A stretch of 23,596 nucleotides of DNA from Chlorokybus atmophyticus (Eukaryota > Streptophyta > Chlorokybophyceae > Chlorokybales > Chlorokybaceae), in NCBI GenBank assembly GCA_009103225.1, contig RHPI01000560.1:1-23596 (forward strand). Direction: 5' to 3'. Below the pieces are notes generated by a model. That model made no database searches. It was not told where the DNA came from and worked only from the letters and a program-made list of their open reading frames with translations. Shown in pieces: positions 7,372 through 17,128 of this stretch. Made by a program: the position numbers and the translations under genes. Every line of letters begins with the position of its first letter. The stretch's first letter is position 1.

Positions 7372-9237
7372 CATTGCTCCGCATTTGGTGCTAACAATGC
7401 CTCCTTGTAGGTGCTTGGCTCCTCATTTTGCACACTGGCGACGTGTGCCTTGTGTAGGAAGTCAGGTGCCTTTCTCTCCCTCACTGGGTATCTCCGAGCT
7501 GCGTGCTCCTGCTGTTGGTACGGCTCCTCTGAGCCTGCTACAGCTGAGTCATGCTCACCCTTGTTGTTGATGATGGCCTTGCCTGTAGCCTCCACTGTTT
7601 CAGGATGCTCCGGCTGTGCTGCATCTTCAGGAAAGAAGCCTGCTTCTGGTTGTGATAATCCCTCGTAGAAAACCACCTCTCTGCTCACAATGATCTTCTG
7701 TGTGTCCTCGAGCAAGATCCCGTAAGCCTTGGAACCCGGTTCATAGCCAACAAAGATGCCCTTCTTGCTGACCGGCTCCAGCTTGTGCCTGAGCTGTTTC
7801 GGTACTAGTGCATATGCCGTGCATCCAAACACGCGCATACCACTCACATCTGGTGTGGCTCCATAGAAGTGCTCTCACGGAGTCTTCTGCTCTGAGCTCA
7901 CCGGAGACCTGTTGCGGATGTAGTTGGCAGTGAGTACCGCCTTTTTCCACAAACTGTCTTCCATCTTTGTGTCGTTGAGCATGGCTCGATTACGCTCCAA
8001 AAGTGTCCTGTTGAGGCGTTCAGCTGCTCCATTCTGCTGCGGGGTGTAGGGTGCCGTTGTCTCGTGGCGTATGCCCTTGCTGGCGAAGAACTCCTTCAAC
8101 TCCTTGTTGATGTACTCCCCTCCTCGATCACTCCTCATTGCCTTCATCTTGTTGCCAGACTGGGTCTCCAACAAGGCCACAACTGTGCGCACAGCTCCAG
8201 CAACTTCTGACTTGAGCGTCAATGGAAAGATGATGGACAGTTTGCTGTAGTCGTCGAGGAATGTAGCAAAGTACCTGACCCCTCCCTTTGCCACAATGCG
8301 CATAGGACCACAAACATCCATGTGCACAAGCTCGCAAGGATGCTGACTGCTAGAAGAGGATGATGGGAATGGCATAGCATGCTGCTTTGCAACCAGGCAT
8401 GGTTCACAAAGTGCACCTGATGCATTCTTAAGTTCTTCTGTGCTGAGATGGATGCCCTTGACCATCTTCTCAGCGACAAGGCGAGTGAGGTTGACGTAGC
8501 TGAGATGCCCGGACCTTCGATGCCACAATGTTAGCGACTCCTTGTCCTTCACCACCATGGCTTGAATGTCTCTGTCTTGAGGCTGCTCCACGTGGTAGAG
8601 CCCTCCCGGATCAGCGATTCCAACCATGTGCACGACCCCATCAAGGATGACTGAGCAGCCACCCTTTCGAAATACGATCTCCGCGCCTAAGCGCTCCGCA
8701 ACCCTCACAGAGAATAGACTCGCAATAGCCTTAGGAACATGCAGGACGTTGCGTAACAACACCTCGCGTAGTGTGTTACCAACCTTGCACTGGAGTCGTA
8801 CGTTGCCAACTCCCTCAGCCACCAGTACTTCGCCACCGAAGCCCGCCACCTTGATTGTGGACGTCAGCTTCTTGTAGCCCTCCATCACCTCCTTGTTTGG
8901 TGTGAGATGACAATCGCAGCCAGAGTCCACCACCCAGAAAGCTGTGCCCGCCCTCGAACTGGATGCAGTAAAGGCGACATGTTTCTCCTTGTGTTGGTGC
9001 TCGTTGCCGCTGTTGGTGGTGCTTGCTCTAGGTTGCCCCTGTTGTTTCTTCCTACAGTCCTTCACAATGTGCCCCTTCCAACGACAACAGTGGCATGTGA
9101 GGTCTTTGTAACGAGGATTGCCTGGCTTGTTGCCCTTGTACTTCTCTTCATGGTTGCTCTTCTTTGCGTGCTTGCCGGTGTAGAAGGCGACGGCATCCGC
9201 TTGCTCGTCCTGCTTCACAACCCTCTGCTCCACGGTG
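7372..9237 (-). pseudogene. copia-1 pol: zinc knuckle, protease, integrase, start of RT region; one nonsense codon
   Basis: Polyprotein region for proteolysis and cDNA integration. In order: CCHC knuckle (9054-9095); aspartic protease VVDSGCDCHLT with DSG at 8919-8927; GAG-pre-integrase HHCC module (WHRRSGHL...CEPCLVAKQH); integrase core with catalytic Asp at 8316-8318 (HMDVCGP), Asp at 8127-8129 (RSDRGGEY) and Glu at 8019-8021 (NGAAERLNRTL), which gives the expected D-35-E spacing. Then comes the RVFGCTAYALVPK/GIFVGYEPGSKAYG segment that precedes RT. A TGA at 7875-7877 (KTP*EHFYG) interrupts the frame where this family normally has an aromatic or other sense residue; TGG to TGA would explain it. 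Reading ends at the gypsy-1 junction, after ...YKEALLAPNAEQ. Confidence 0.9.
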
Positions 9238-10057
9238 AGCAGCTTCGGTAGCACATCGTTCAACGCCAACTCCGATGATGACGTCTCCAGCAGGGTTGCG
9301 ACGACCTCGTACTCTACTGGTAGCCCTGCAACAATGGCCAGCACTACCTCCGTCTCCCCCATGTTGTGACGTTGATGAGGTCCGCCCACAGCTCTCTCGC
9401 GCGCGCAACATACTTTGTGATGGGTTCTGCTGCCTCCTTCCTGAGTGCGCTGAGCTGCTTGCGTAGATGCAACTTTCTGGCATTGTTCTTGGCTCTGAAA
9501 ACGGCTGATAGCTTTTCCCAAGCTTGTCTACCATCTTCACATGCAGTGAGCATGGGAAAGTGATGCGGTTTGCTGTTCAACACAAGCAAAGAGTGTGCTT
9601 CTGCTGAATGCTCTGACCACACAGTGTTCGCTCCTGGTGTTGGTGNAGCAGCTTCGGTAGCACATCGTCCAACGTCAACTCCGATGATGACGTCTCCAGC
9701 AGGGTTGCGACGACCTCGTACTCTGCTGGTAGCCCTGCAACAATGGCCAGCACTACCTCCGTCTCCCCCATGTTGTGGCCGACGTTGATGAGGTCCGCCC
9801 ACAGCTCTCTCGCGCGCGCAACATACTTTGTGATGGGTTCTGCTGCCTTCTTCCTGAGTGCGCTGAGCTGCTTGCGTAGATGCAACTTTCTGGCATTGTT
9901 CTTGGCTCTGAAAACGGCTGATAGCTTTTCCCAAGCTTGTCTACCATCTTCACATGCAGTGAGCACGGGAAAGTGATGCGGTTTGCTGTTCAACACAAGC
10001 AAAGAGTGTGCTTCTGCTAATGCTCTGACCACACAGTGTTCGCTCATGGTGTTGGTG
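9238..10057. repeat. Direct duplication of about 0.41 kb around a single N (probable unmerged contig overlap)
   Basis: Segments 9238-9645 and 9647-10057 align end to end. They start with AGCAGCTTCGGTAGCAC and end with GTGTTGGTG, with only scattered substitutions and small indels. The single N at 9646 lies exactly at the junction. Two overlapping contig ends from alleles or element copies, placed next to each other without merging, would give this pattern. Confidence 0.8.
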
Positions 10058-10187
10058 GTGGTGCCTTCGGATCAACGTACTTCCACACCTTCTTGTGGAT
10101 GAGCAAGGCCTTCATCTCCACGCACCATGTGTTGTAGTTGTCGGTGTCCAGCTTTGCAATCTGCCCCTTGTCGTAGGTCGCCTCCAT
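9238..10187 (-). pseudogene. copia-1 gag (UBN2/Retrotran_gag_2 type), part duplicated and frameshifted
   Basis: Gag starts at an ATG at 10185-10187: MEATYDKGQIAKLDTDNYNTW, the usual copia gag lead (DUF4219-like). It continues through a UBN2-type domain (LTACEDGRQAWEKL; LHLRKQLSALRK; ARELWADLIN; GETEVVLAIVAGLP). The UBN2 part is present twice, on either side of the N at 9646. The right copy has a TGA in place of GGA (near 10044) and a one-base deletion near 10020. The left copy lacks those lesions but has a 4-bp deletion near 9368. Neither copy is intact, and the two together are not a normal gag. Confidence 0.82.
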
Positions 10188-10314
10188 TTCTGTCGAGCCT
10201 GCCTTTCTTGCAGTTGACACCCAAGGCTCTGCTACCAACAAGCTACCGTAGTGTAGAACTACTATGCACACAAGCTAGTCTCACACTCCTCAAGCGCAGT
10301 GTGGGCCCATAACC

Positions 10315-10737
10315 TGTTGAAGGACTAGCATGCGCATGTAGTTGAGGCAAGCATAGACACACAGAGACAGAGCTACTGCCACCAGAGCATACACAAGTCA
10401 CATCACATTCATCTATTACAAGTTGTCCGCTGGTTCTTATACCAGCCAGTTACACACACGTCTACATTTGCAAGCACTGCGTAAGCTATACTCAGCCTTT
10501 TTACGCGCTCTAAGCTGTGTTGTCTTTCTTACAACCAGAGCTTTCCAACAAGCTCTTACACGTCTAATATGAGTCAGTATACGCGGATTCGAAGCAATTA
10601 GTAAGGCTCCAGTCTGGAGTCCGGAGTCTGGTCCGACGACGCCATCTTGCTAAGTCCGGACCTAGTGCTCGTCCTTACGACCTTCTACTCCTGTGTGGAG
10701 GGTCGATGCTGATCGTATGTAGGAATGACTCTCAACA
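10315..10737 (-). mobile_element. copia-1 5' LTR (423 bp)
   Basis: On the minus strand it begins TGTTGAGAGTCATTCC at 10737 and ends CCTTCAACA at 10315, with matching TGTTGA/TCAACA ends. GGTTATGGGCCC follows directly and is the candidate primer-binding site. A TATA box (TATAAGA, 10435-10441) is enclosed by a perfect six-base stem, GCTGGT/ACCAGC (10429-10446). Related LTRs lie at 14519-14895, 16378-16815 and 20788-21180. Confidence 0.85.
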
Positions 10738-11904
10738 GGTTGGTGTCCAGCACCGCTTTCTCATACACTGCGCGCTTGTGGATGGCTTGTGCAGTCCCAA
10801 AAGCTTCCTTGAGGGTGTAGCCGAGGGGCCTGCTGTAGTTCAGCGTCAGGCGCGTTGACTCACTCAGGGTGGGATCCAACTCGGCCACATACACCACCGC
10901 TGCCGCCTCCTCACTGACGATCTTGTAGTCAGTGTCTTTAAGCAACCCTTCCAACCGTGAATACAGTCGGAGAGGGTCCTCGTTGGGCTTCCGTCGAAAA
11001 CGCCTCAACTCCTCCACCTTACTGTTGGTCTGAGGCGGGAAGGTGCGCCGGAGTGCGGCGTAGAGGTCCTTTAACGGGGAGTCCGACATGGCCGCGCCCA
11101 CCGTAAGCGCGGGTGCACGCAATGCCACTGAGCCGAGGGTGAAAATACTGCCTCCCGCTGGAGCACGCGGGTTCGGTGTTGGTAGCAGGGGCGTACCCAT
11201 CTCCAACGCTGCAGCTTGCTGCTCCTCTTGTTGCTCCCGGATGATGGCCGCGGTGCGGTTGAGTATCCTAATCCGACGCTCGGCCTTCTTGCTTTCGATC
11301 TCTGCAGGAGTCAATGAGGCCACTACCACCTCAACTTCTTCATTCTCTGCCTTCTCCATGGCTGCAGCTAGAGTGAGACCCGTGACTGAGGCTGGTGGGG
11401 CCGCTGCTACAGGGACAGTAACCGATGGGCTATGCAGTGACGTGGAGGATATTGTGCTGGCCAGTTCGCCATAGCCATCAATCTTGTGCAACTCAGCGAC
11501 GGACTTCCACACATCATATTGTGCTTCGTGATCAAGGTATTGAGCGGACACATGAAACGATACCTCATCTGTCCAGTCCTTGCTCTTGAGGGCTTGCTGC
11601 CGCATCTTGGAGTGGAACTTGATGATGAACTCGTCAAGTGAGGTGGTGCCAGGGCGTCCGAAGAAGCGTAGGGAGTTGGTTGAGCTGGAAGGCTCCATCT
11701 CCTCGTCGTCACTGTCCGACGGTGGTGGAGATGCTCGCTGTCGAGGAGTGGAGTGAGAGGAGGTGAAGCCGGAGACGGGGCGTGAGCCTCTGCTGCTACG
11801 GTAATCGCTCCCTTCACTTGCGCGCTCGTAGGTAAGGTTGGAGGTTGGGTCCAGCTGTTGAGGTCCCCTTCTTCTATTGGCGAGAAAGGGGTGGGCCTGC
11901 TCAC
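10738..11904 (-). pseudogene. gypsy-2 gag N-terminal part, frameshifted, cut by copia-1
   Basis: Starts MSRPTPFSPIEEGDLNSW at 11904, as gypsy-1. Near 11847 one base is missing (TGGACCC versus TGGAGCCC in gypsy-1), so the frame shifts and the downstream capsid region continues in the frame of NLTYERASEG. It has sense codons where gypsy-1 has TAG (AEN). The capsid portion (LKDLYAALRRTFPP, RLYSRLEGLLKDTDY) is well preserved. The frame runs out at VLDTN, where the copia-1 LTR begins. No zinc knuckle remains. Confidence 0.83.
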
Positions 11905-12717
11905 ACAGCTGATGCGATGGTGAAAGTGGATGAAGGGTAGAGTGTTTGTGCTCTACAATGGGATCTCCAGTGTTGCTATCACCCAACACACTAGCGCTTG
12001 TGCGCGCTATGCGATGTCGGTGACAATACTGCATTGCGATGTGTACAACTACAGATTGCGATGCTGATGTACAGCCTGCAACTACACTCACTTGAGCAAA
12101 GAGGGTGACACTGTAAGTCAACAAGCCACTACTATAGGTAGTGCTGTTTACACAGTTGTTTGCATGAGTGGAAGAGAAATGACACTGTTAAGTGAGGTGA
12201 ATGAGCAAGCAACACGTGGATGCTATGCCCTGACTGATGCCAACAAGCACACCGCGACCAAGTACACAAAACTCACAGCAAAGACAAGCACAGTGCACAA
12301 GAACATGCACAGGCTCTCACACGGTGAGGGGATTCTTGGGAACCAGAACGGCGTGCTTCGTAGTTCAAGTCGCTTCACCAGCTCTTAGCTTTCTCACTTA
12401 CAGTGTCACCAGCTGATCCGGTGAACACTGTGCCTACTTATACAAGTCAACTTATGACTGTCCAGAACATAAGCTAATGGTCATGAGGCTATTTTCACAG
12501 GAAATCCCCACTCGATATAGAACCCAACTTATAACTGAACTCACAACTGAACAGCTACGCGCGGTGCCTATGTAGGCTATGATCATGAGCTACTCTAGAG
12601 ACATGACCTAGCTACTGGTCAGAGACGCGCGCGGGTCGCCATGCTGGTAAGCCGGGCGAGGGTCTCGCTGTAGGCATGCTCGATGACGACTGGCATGCTT
12701 GGGTGATAGGCATGACA
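11905..12717 (-). mobile_element. gypsy-2 5' LTR and leader
   Basis: Begins TGTCATGCC at 12717 on the minus strand, with non-element DNA (CTTCG on the plus strand) from 12718. TATAAG is at 12437-12442. The 15-bp inverted repeat pair is at 12104-12118 and 12396-12410. Compared with gypsy-1 it lacks a few bases near 12484 and carries a one-base change that breaks an antisense ORF near 12350. Confidence 0.7.
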
Positions 12718-13481
12718 CTTCGTTCCATAATGTCCAACTGCCTGGCAATCCTTTCCAACGACTGTGTTGTACAACTCCGCACACCTCTCGTTGCTTTACC
12801 CTGCGCCCTGAGCTACACCCACACCCACATCCACAACCACAACCACAGCAACAGTAGCAAACTATACCAGCGAGACCTTGCAATGGCTATATACGCCGCC
12901 AACCTCCCGTCCAATTGATGATGTCCCATAAATGACAGCCGCCGAATTGGTGAGTCTCTAGCCCTAACACTTGACAGCCGCCTTGTTTATTGCATGCATT
13001 TGTTGTTACATAATTAAATGCACTTTGTTGTACTAATGCGTTTGACTACGATTCGCCGTCCAATAAATGACAACCGCCAGTCTAAGGATGGACAGCCGCG
13101 TCGCTAGCTTTGTGACTTCTATTGACTGGCGCACTGCACAAGGCACTGCACAAGTACGGCTTGTGCGGCTCGTGCGACTGACAATATGGAATATAGTAGG
13201 ACTTGACAGTCGCAGCAGCAGCTTGGTGATCGAGTCTTGAGTTCGCTTGCGACTTTGCATGCGCCCCGATTCCGTGTTGCTTCAGAATACTTGTACTAGT
13301 CGTTTGTGGATTGTTGCTTGAGCTGTCAGCGCTTACCTGAAAGGTGTTTATTTTGCTTTAAAGCTTGCATGCCTTGTTGCTTGCGCGCTGAGTCACTGTT
13401 TGTGCATTAAGTTCGGTTGCTTGTTCAGCCTCAGTCTGTGCACTGAGTTCAATTGATGGTTCAGACTGTTTAGCTAACACT
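12718..13481 (+). other. Intergenic stretch upstream of the unknown gene
   Basis: No convincing ORF. It holds a CCACAA-type simple repeat (about 12815-12850), five TGACAGCCGCC-like words (12933, 12972, 13068, 13090, 13204) and a doubled GCACTGCACAAG (about 13131-13153). A 36-bp duplication lies at 13401 and 13437 (TGTGCATTAAGTTC / TGTGCACTGAGTTC). Part of it must be the promoter of the gene starting at 13482, but no clear TATA box was found. Confidence 0.5.
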
Positions 13482-13926
13482 ATGGCTATTGGGGAGGGCA
13501 GCCAAATGCCTGCCGCAGCTGATTGCTTCAGGGCCAAGGGCAACAATTTGCTGGGTCAGGTGACGGGTCAGCAATTCTTGATGAAGGAGGAGTACAAGCA
13601 TATGCGCACAACGCTGATGGTTAACCTGGAGAAGCTGAAGAAGGAGATGTTGAGCAAGTGGCCACTACCTCAAGGTATGAAAGGCAAGGACTTCAAGATG
13701 AATGCTGAGCATCGGCAGGAGCTCGACGAAGTGTGCCAGGCGGTCTTGCAGCAGTCATTTCCACTGGTCTTTGACGCAAACCACTCGCTCATGTGGACAA
13801 AAAGTGAGCTGCTTTCTTGATGACATGTGATCGTTGAATGGAATTTGAATTCAGATGTGTTGAAGTGAGCTGTAGCATATCGTTCAGCTTACAGTTCACT
13901 GTGTCTACTTTGCTGTATTGCCGTTA

Positions 13927-14250
13927 ACAGTCCTTACCCTGATTGCTGTTGCTGTGTTCGTGGTTATTGCTGTGCAAAGTTGCTCTCAGTGCCAGTTGCA
14001 GTATGCTGTCTTTTGTTAGCTAGCAGCTTGCAACAGCTGAAAGTGCTTTCTGGGCATTGTTTTTACGCTGACAGTCCTTGCCCTGGTTGTTGTTGCTGTG
14101 TTTGTGCTTGTTGCTTCACTGACCGGTTGCGATATACTGTTTTCAAGGCTGTCTTTTGCTAGATAGCAACTTCCAACAGCTGAAAGTGTGTGCTACATGG
14201 AGTTGTCTTGCCATTTACAGTCCTTGCCGTTGGTACTTTGCTGTCTCGTA
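13927..14250 (+). repeat. 145-bp tandem repeat in intron 1, about 2.2 copies
   Basis: ACAGTCCTT recurs at 13927, 14072 and 14217, exactly 145 bp apart. The shared stretches are CCCTG(A/G)TTG(C/T)TGTTGCTGTG, CTGTCTTTTG(T/C)TAG and CAACAGCTGAAAGTG. It lies in the intron between E1 and E2 of the unknown gene. Confidence 0.7.
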
Positions 14251-14518
14251 TCTGCTTGTTTTGCAGCACAAATCAAGCAGTACGTGCTAGTGCTTCGGTA
14301 CATCGTTGGCGCGAAGTGCGGCAGTGGTACCAGGAATAGCGTCGAACAACACAATGAGGCCAAGAAGGCGTGCCAGCGACATGGAAGCTGCACAAGGCAG
14401 CCGCGCTGCTCAAGCTGAAGCTGGCTGGGGCATTTTGTCTTGGGAGGGACATGAGGGCCAACCAGCAGGTGGTCATGCTGGCGCCTTTGACCGCAGAGCC
14501 TCTCACACGCACAGTACC

Positions 14519-14895
14519 TGTTGCAGGTATTCCTACATCCGGTCAGCTTACCCTTTGCATAGGAATACACGAGAGGACCTCGATGACTCCGGACTGGGTC
14601 CGAGCAGGTTGCAGAGCAAGGGCTTACAAGAACCGTTGGATCTTGGTGGATACAGAGCCGAATGACACGTGGCGTAGCTTGTTGTGTAGATCTTGAAGTA
14701 AGCTACGTGGTGCAACATACAGCGCAGGATTCGGTTAAGTGCATCGTACGGTGTAGCTTGTAGATCAGCAGTGTGTGTATCTGGTGCAAAATCTGGCGGG
14801 TATAAGACCCGCGGACTTGTTGCTTTAATACAAGCTGTAGAGTGATGTAGCATGTCACCCATGTGCATGTGCTTGTCAACGTGTGTATGTCAACA
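14519..14895 (+). mobile_element. Solo copia LTR (377 bp) with near-perfect 5-bp target duplication
   Basis: Begins TGTTGCAGGTATTCC and ends GTATGTCAACA. It is related along its length to the copia-2 3' LTR at 20788-21180. Flanks are GTACC (14514-14518) and GTACT (14896-14900), a 4/5 match. No internal retrotransposon sequence follows, so it is a solo LTR. TATAAG (14801-14806) sits in a six-base stem, GCGGGT/ACCCGC (14796-14812). It splits exon 2 of the surrounding gene. Confidence 0.8.
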
Positions 14896-15558
14896 GTACT
14901 GGGCCACTTGGCTAAAAGAGCGGTAAGCAATCATGGTGCTGTCGACTGTCGATCATGTTATACTGTTGCCTCCATACTGGCTTCACACATGGTGCCTGCT
15001 ACTCTGACTGCTACTCTGCATGTCACAACAGGGGTGCGGACGGATATGCTGAAGATCAGGTGTTAGACATTTGCAACAAGCAGTTGTTGTTGGCGTCGTC
15101 ACCATTGATTCCGCATGCGAGCCAAACCAACCAATGCGCATATATCTAGTCTCTGCTAACCATTTGATGGCAGTCAGAAGCGAGGATGACAACCTTGCCG
15201 TTCAACTACATGTGAAAGAGAGGCATTTTCTCTATGGCATGCTGGCAAGCAGCTGCCACGGTGGGCGTACTTTGGAGGAACATTGCTTGCTGTGGATATG
15301 CACGTGCTCCAACCATGACTGTACGGTGGAGTCCATGAGCATTTCTTGTGTTAAACACAACAACATGCAGGTTAGGGAAATGGAGTGGCCCATGATGTTC
15401 TTGGCCAGCAGAGGCATCTGCCCATATGAGGCATGCTAACGATGAGCGCATTGCGGTGCCTGGTTGCATCAAGAACCTACTACCGCCTACGCCCGCATGC
15501 AGGCACAGCACGGACACAGAAGGTAATAAGGGCTGTTGTTAGGCTGCTGCCTCATGAT

Positions 15559-15712
15559 GGACAGTCGCAAATGCAGTCAATTGGTCGTCTTGACAGTCGC
15601 AGATTGCAATGTATGTTGCCGTTCTTGACAGTTATTAACGCATTGCATTACAAGCTGTTAACAAAATTGACGGTCGCCAATGCGTTCAGTTAACTCTGTT
15701 ATGACAGTCGCC
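15559..15712 (+). repeat. Quasi-periodic TGACAGTCGC words (five in 154 bp)
   Basis: GGACAGTCGC (15559), TGACAGTCGC (15591), TGACAGTTA (15626), TGACGGTCGCC (15668) and TGACAGTCGCC (15702), at spacings of 32, 35, 42 and 34 bp. They are often followed by AATGC. It lies in the intron just before E4. Confidence 0.6.
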
Positions 15713-16377
15713 AAGGGACTGCACTGACCACTCTGGGTCTTATGCAGGTTGCTGGGGCGATCTCTGACTGTAAAGATGAAAAAGCCGCCGCCATGGACTT
15801 GCGAATTGCAGCAGGGATTGTGTGCATCATCAAGCCCAAGGCCCCCACCAGAGAGGAGGCAATCGACATGTATGAGTACTACCATCACATCGAGCACACG
15901 CTGTTCCACAATGGTCACAAGCTGGCATTTAAGGACCCCGACCGAATGGAGCGTGTGTCAGACGAGCTGATATTGCGAGCCATTGTCAGCTTTGCTACCG
16001 GGAAAAAATGGTTGGTGTCTAACAAAAAAGTTGAAGGAGGGTGCGAGTGGGGATCCAATTGCAAACTACCAGGTATGCATACTTCACTGCAAAAAGTTAA
16101 TGACAGTCCTTTGCTATTTTTCAAGAGTGATAACTTGATACAATGCAGGCCTTTTGAGCAAGGCAAAGAAGAGAAAGCCATTCCGACCCACGAGGCAGTG
16201 GATGCGACAACCCTTGTCATCCTCCTAGGTGGGTGGTTTCCTATGCTATGGTTGTGTTACTGTTTGTGTAAGCACGTAACAGTACAGTTGTTATGCAGAG
16301 TTCAACAAGCATGTGTTAGCATGAGCATGTCCTGCACACTGCTCAGTCCTATCAGCTTGTGGATTGGCTAAGGCATG

Positions 16378-16815
16378 AGCCTTAGAGATACTGCTACTAG
16401 TATGATATCGATCGATCATGAGTCTGTAGCAGATATCGAGTCCACTACGCGGAGTATGACCAAGTAGGAGACTCCGGACTTGCTCATGAGGCTGGCGCAG
16501 CCTGACGCAGCCAACGCCTCGGGAGAACGGCAAGAACTCCGCGCATACTTAGCCTTAAGAGACGTGGCTTAGCTTGTTGGAAAGCTTTGGCTGTAAGCTA
16601 AACAACTAAGCTAACAGATTGGCAATTTGCTAAGTATATCTCACGCATTGCTTGCTACAGTAGACATGTGTAGTATGGCTGGTGTAAAGGCCAACAGAAT
16701 TAACAAGTTGTTGGTTCGGGTGAAACCCCTTTGCAAGCCTTGTGTGCACGCCTTGTGTGTATATTTTGGTGCATGTGTATGCTGTAGTTGGCCAGCACTA
16801 GCTCAGTGTTCAACA
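16378..16815 (+). mobile_element. Decayed solo LTR related to the copia-1 LTR
   Basis: Aligns by eye with the copia-1 LTR over most of its length. Matching landmarks in order are TTAGAGATACTGCTACTAG (start), CTCCGGACTT, GCTTGTTGGAAAGCTTTGG, AGTATATCTCACGCATTGCT, GGCTGGTGTAA (decayed TATA region) and TGTTCAACA (end). Its length is about 438 bp against 423. The flanks share CATG (16374-16377 and 16817-16820). Many substitutions show that it is old. Downstream, 16816-17100 has one short weak frame (EMLSSKASAGVFTLGL, stop at 16909-16911) and nothing else clear. Confidence 0.62.
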
Positions 16816-17128
16816 TCATGCGCTGAGTGTTTGCAAGAGATGCTGTCGAGCAAGGCGAGCGCGGGTGTCTTCACATTGGGGCTAAATCAACCAAGGAGAG
16901 CACAAGTCTAGCTTCCAGGCAAAGGTGCTGGCAACACAACAGACTGGTGTTGTTAGCTGCTCATATTTCCTCCTGTAACCGCAGCGTGAAGTGCATGTAG
17001 GAGACTGTAGCTACAGTCTCACTAGCTTGACACAGATGGGCTGTCGTTTGACAGTCCATTACAGCATTTTGTAAATTGCATGCGTGTCGGATTGTATGCA
17101 CCAGGCGCGGTGCAGGCACCATTGCAGA

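Larger units (their letters stand above)
7372..10737 (-). mobile_element. copia-1: Ty1/copia LTR retrotransposon, interrupted and 3'-truncated
   Basis: Minus-strand element. The 5' LTR is 10315-10737 (TGTTGA...TCAACA), followed by a leader, gag, CCHC knuckle, protease, GAG-pre-integrase, integrase and the beginning of the reverse-transcriptase region. It stops at 7371 where gypsy-1 is inserted; the remainder is not in the window. It sits in gypsy-2 gag: the gypsy frame reads ...VLDTN and then enters the copia LTR at 10737, whereas gypsy-1 is uninterrupted at the same point. The order gag-PR-INT-RT is diagnostic for Ty1/copia. Confidence 0.9.
10738..12717 (-). mobile_element. gypsy-2: second copy of the Ty3-type element, 5' part only
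   Basis: Minus-strand copy of gypsy-1 comprising the 5' LTR/leader (11905-12717) and the first part of gag (10738-11904), where copia-1 interrupts it. The rest of the element should have continued on the far side of copia-1 but is not in the window, because gypsy-1 and its truncated end lie there. It diverges from gypsy-1 by scattered substitutions and small indels. Confidence 0.85.
13482..16228 (+). pseudogene. Multi-exon gene of unknown function, probably a pseudogene
   Basis: Exons inferred from open frames, splice borders and phase. E1 13482-13803 (ATG, MAIGEGSQMPAAADCF; donor GTGAGC). E2 14267-14922 (acceptor TTTTGCAG; donor GTAAGC), in phase with E1 but with a frame change near 14360-14380 and a solo LTR at 14519-14895. 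E3 15032-15370 (acceptor CACAACAG; donor GTTAGG), in phase with E2. E4 15748-16072 (acceptor TTATGCAG; donor GTATGC), in phase with E3. E5 from 16149. E3 has a TGA at 15050-15052 that a CGA-to-TGA transition would explain. E1 is helical and Lys-rich (NLEKLKKEMLSKWPLP). E3 is Cys/His-rich. E4 carries IIKPKAPTREEAIDMYEYYH. The E4 phase leads E5 to a basic tail and TAG at 16226-16228; another frame of E5 looks equally protein-like. I recognise no family. Confidence 0.55.

Noticed and set aside
11905-12124. Apparent N-terminal extension of gypsy-2 gag into the leader
   Set aside because: It begins at TTG and is not in frame with the ATG used by both copies. It is joined to gag only through the one-base deletion near 11847.
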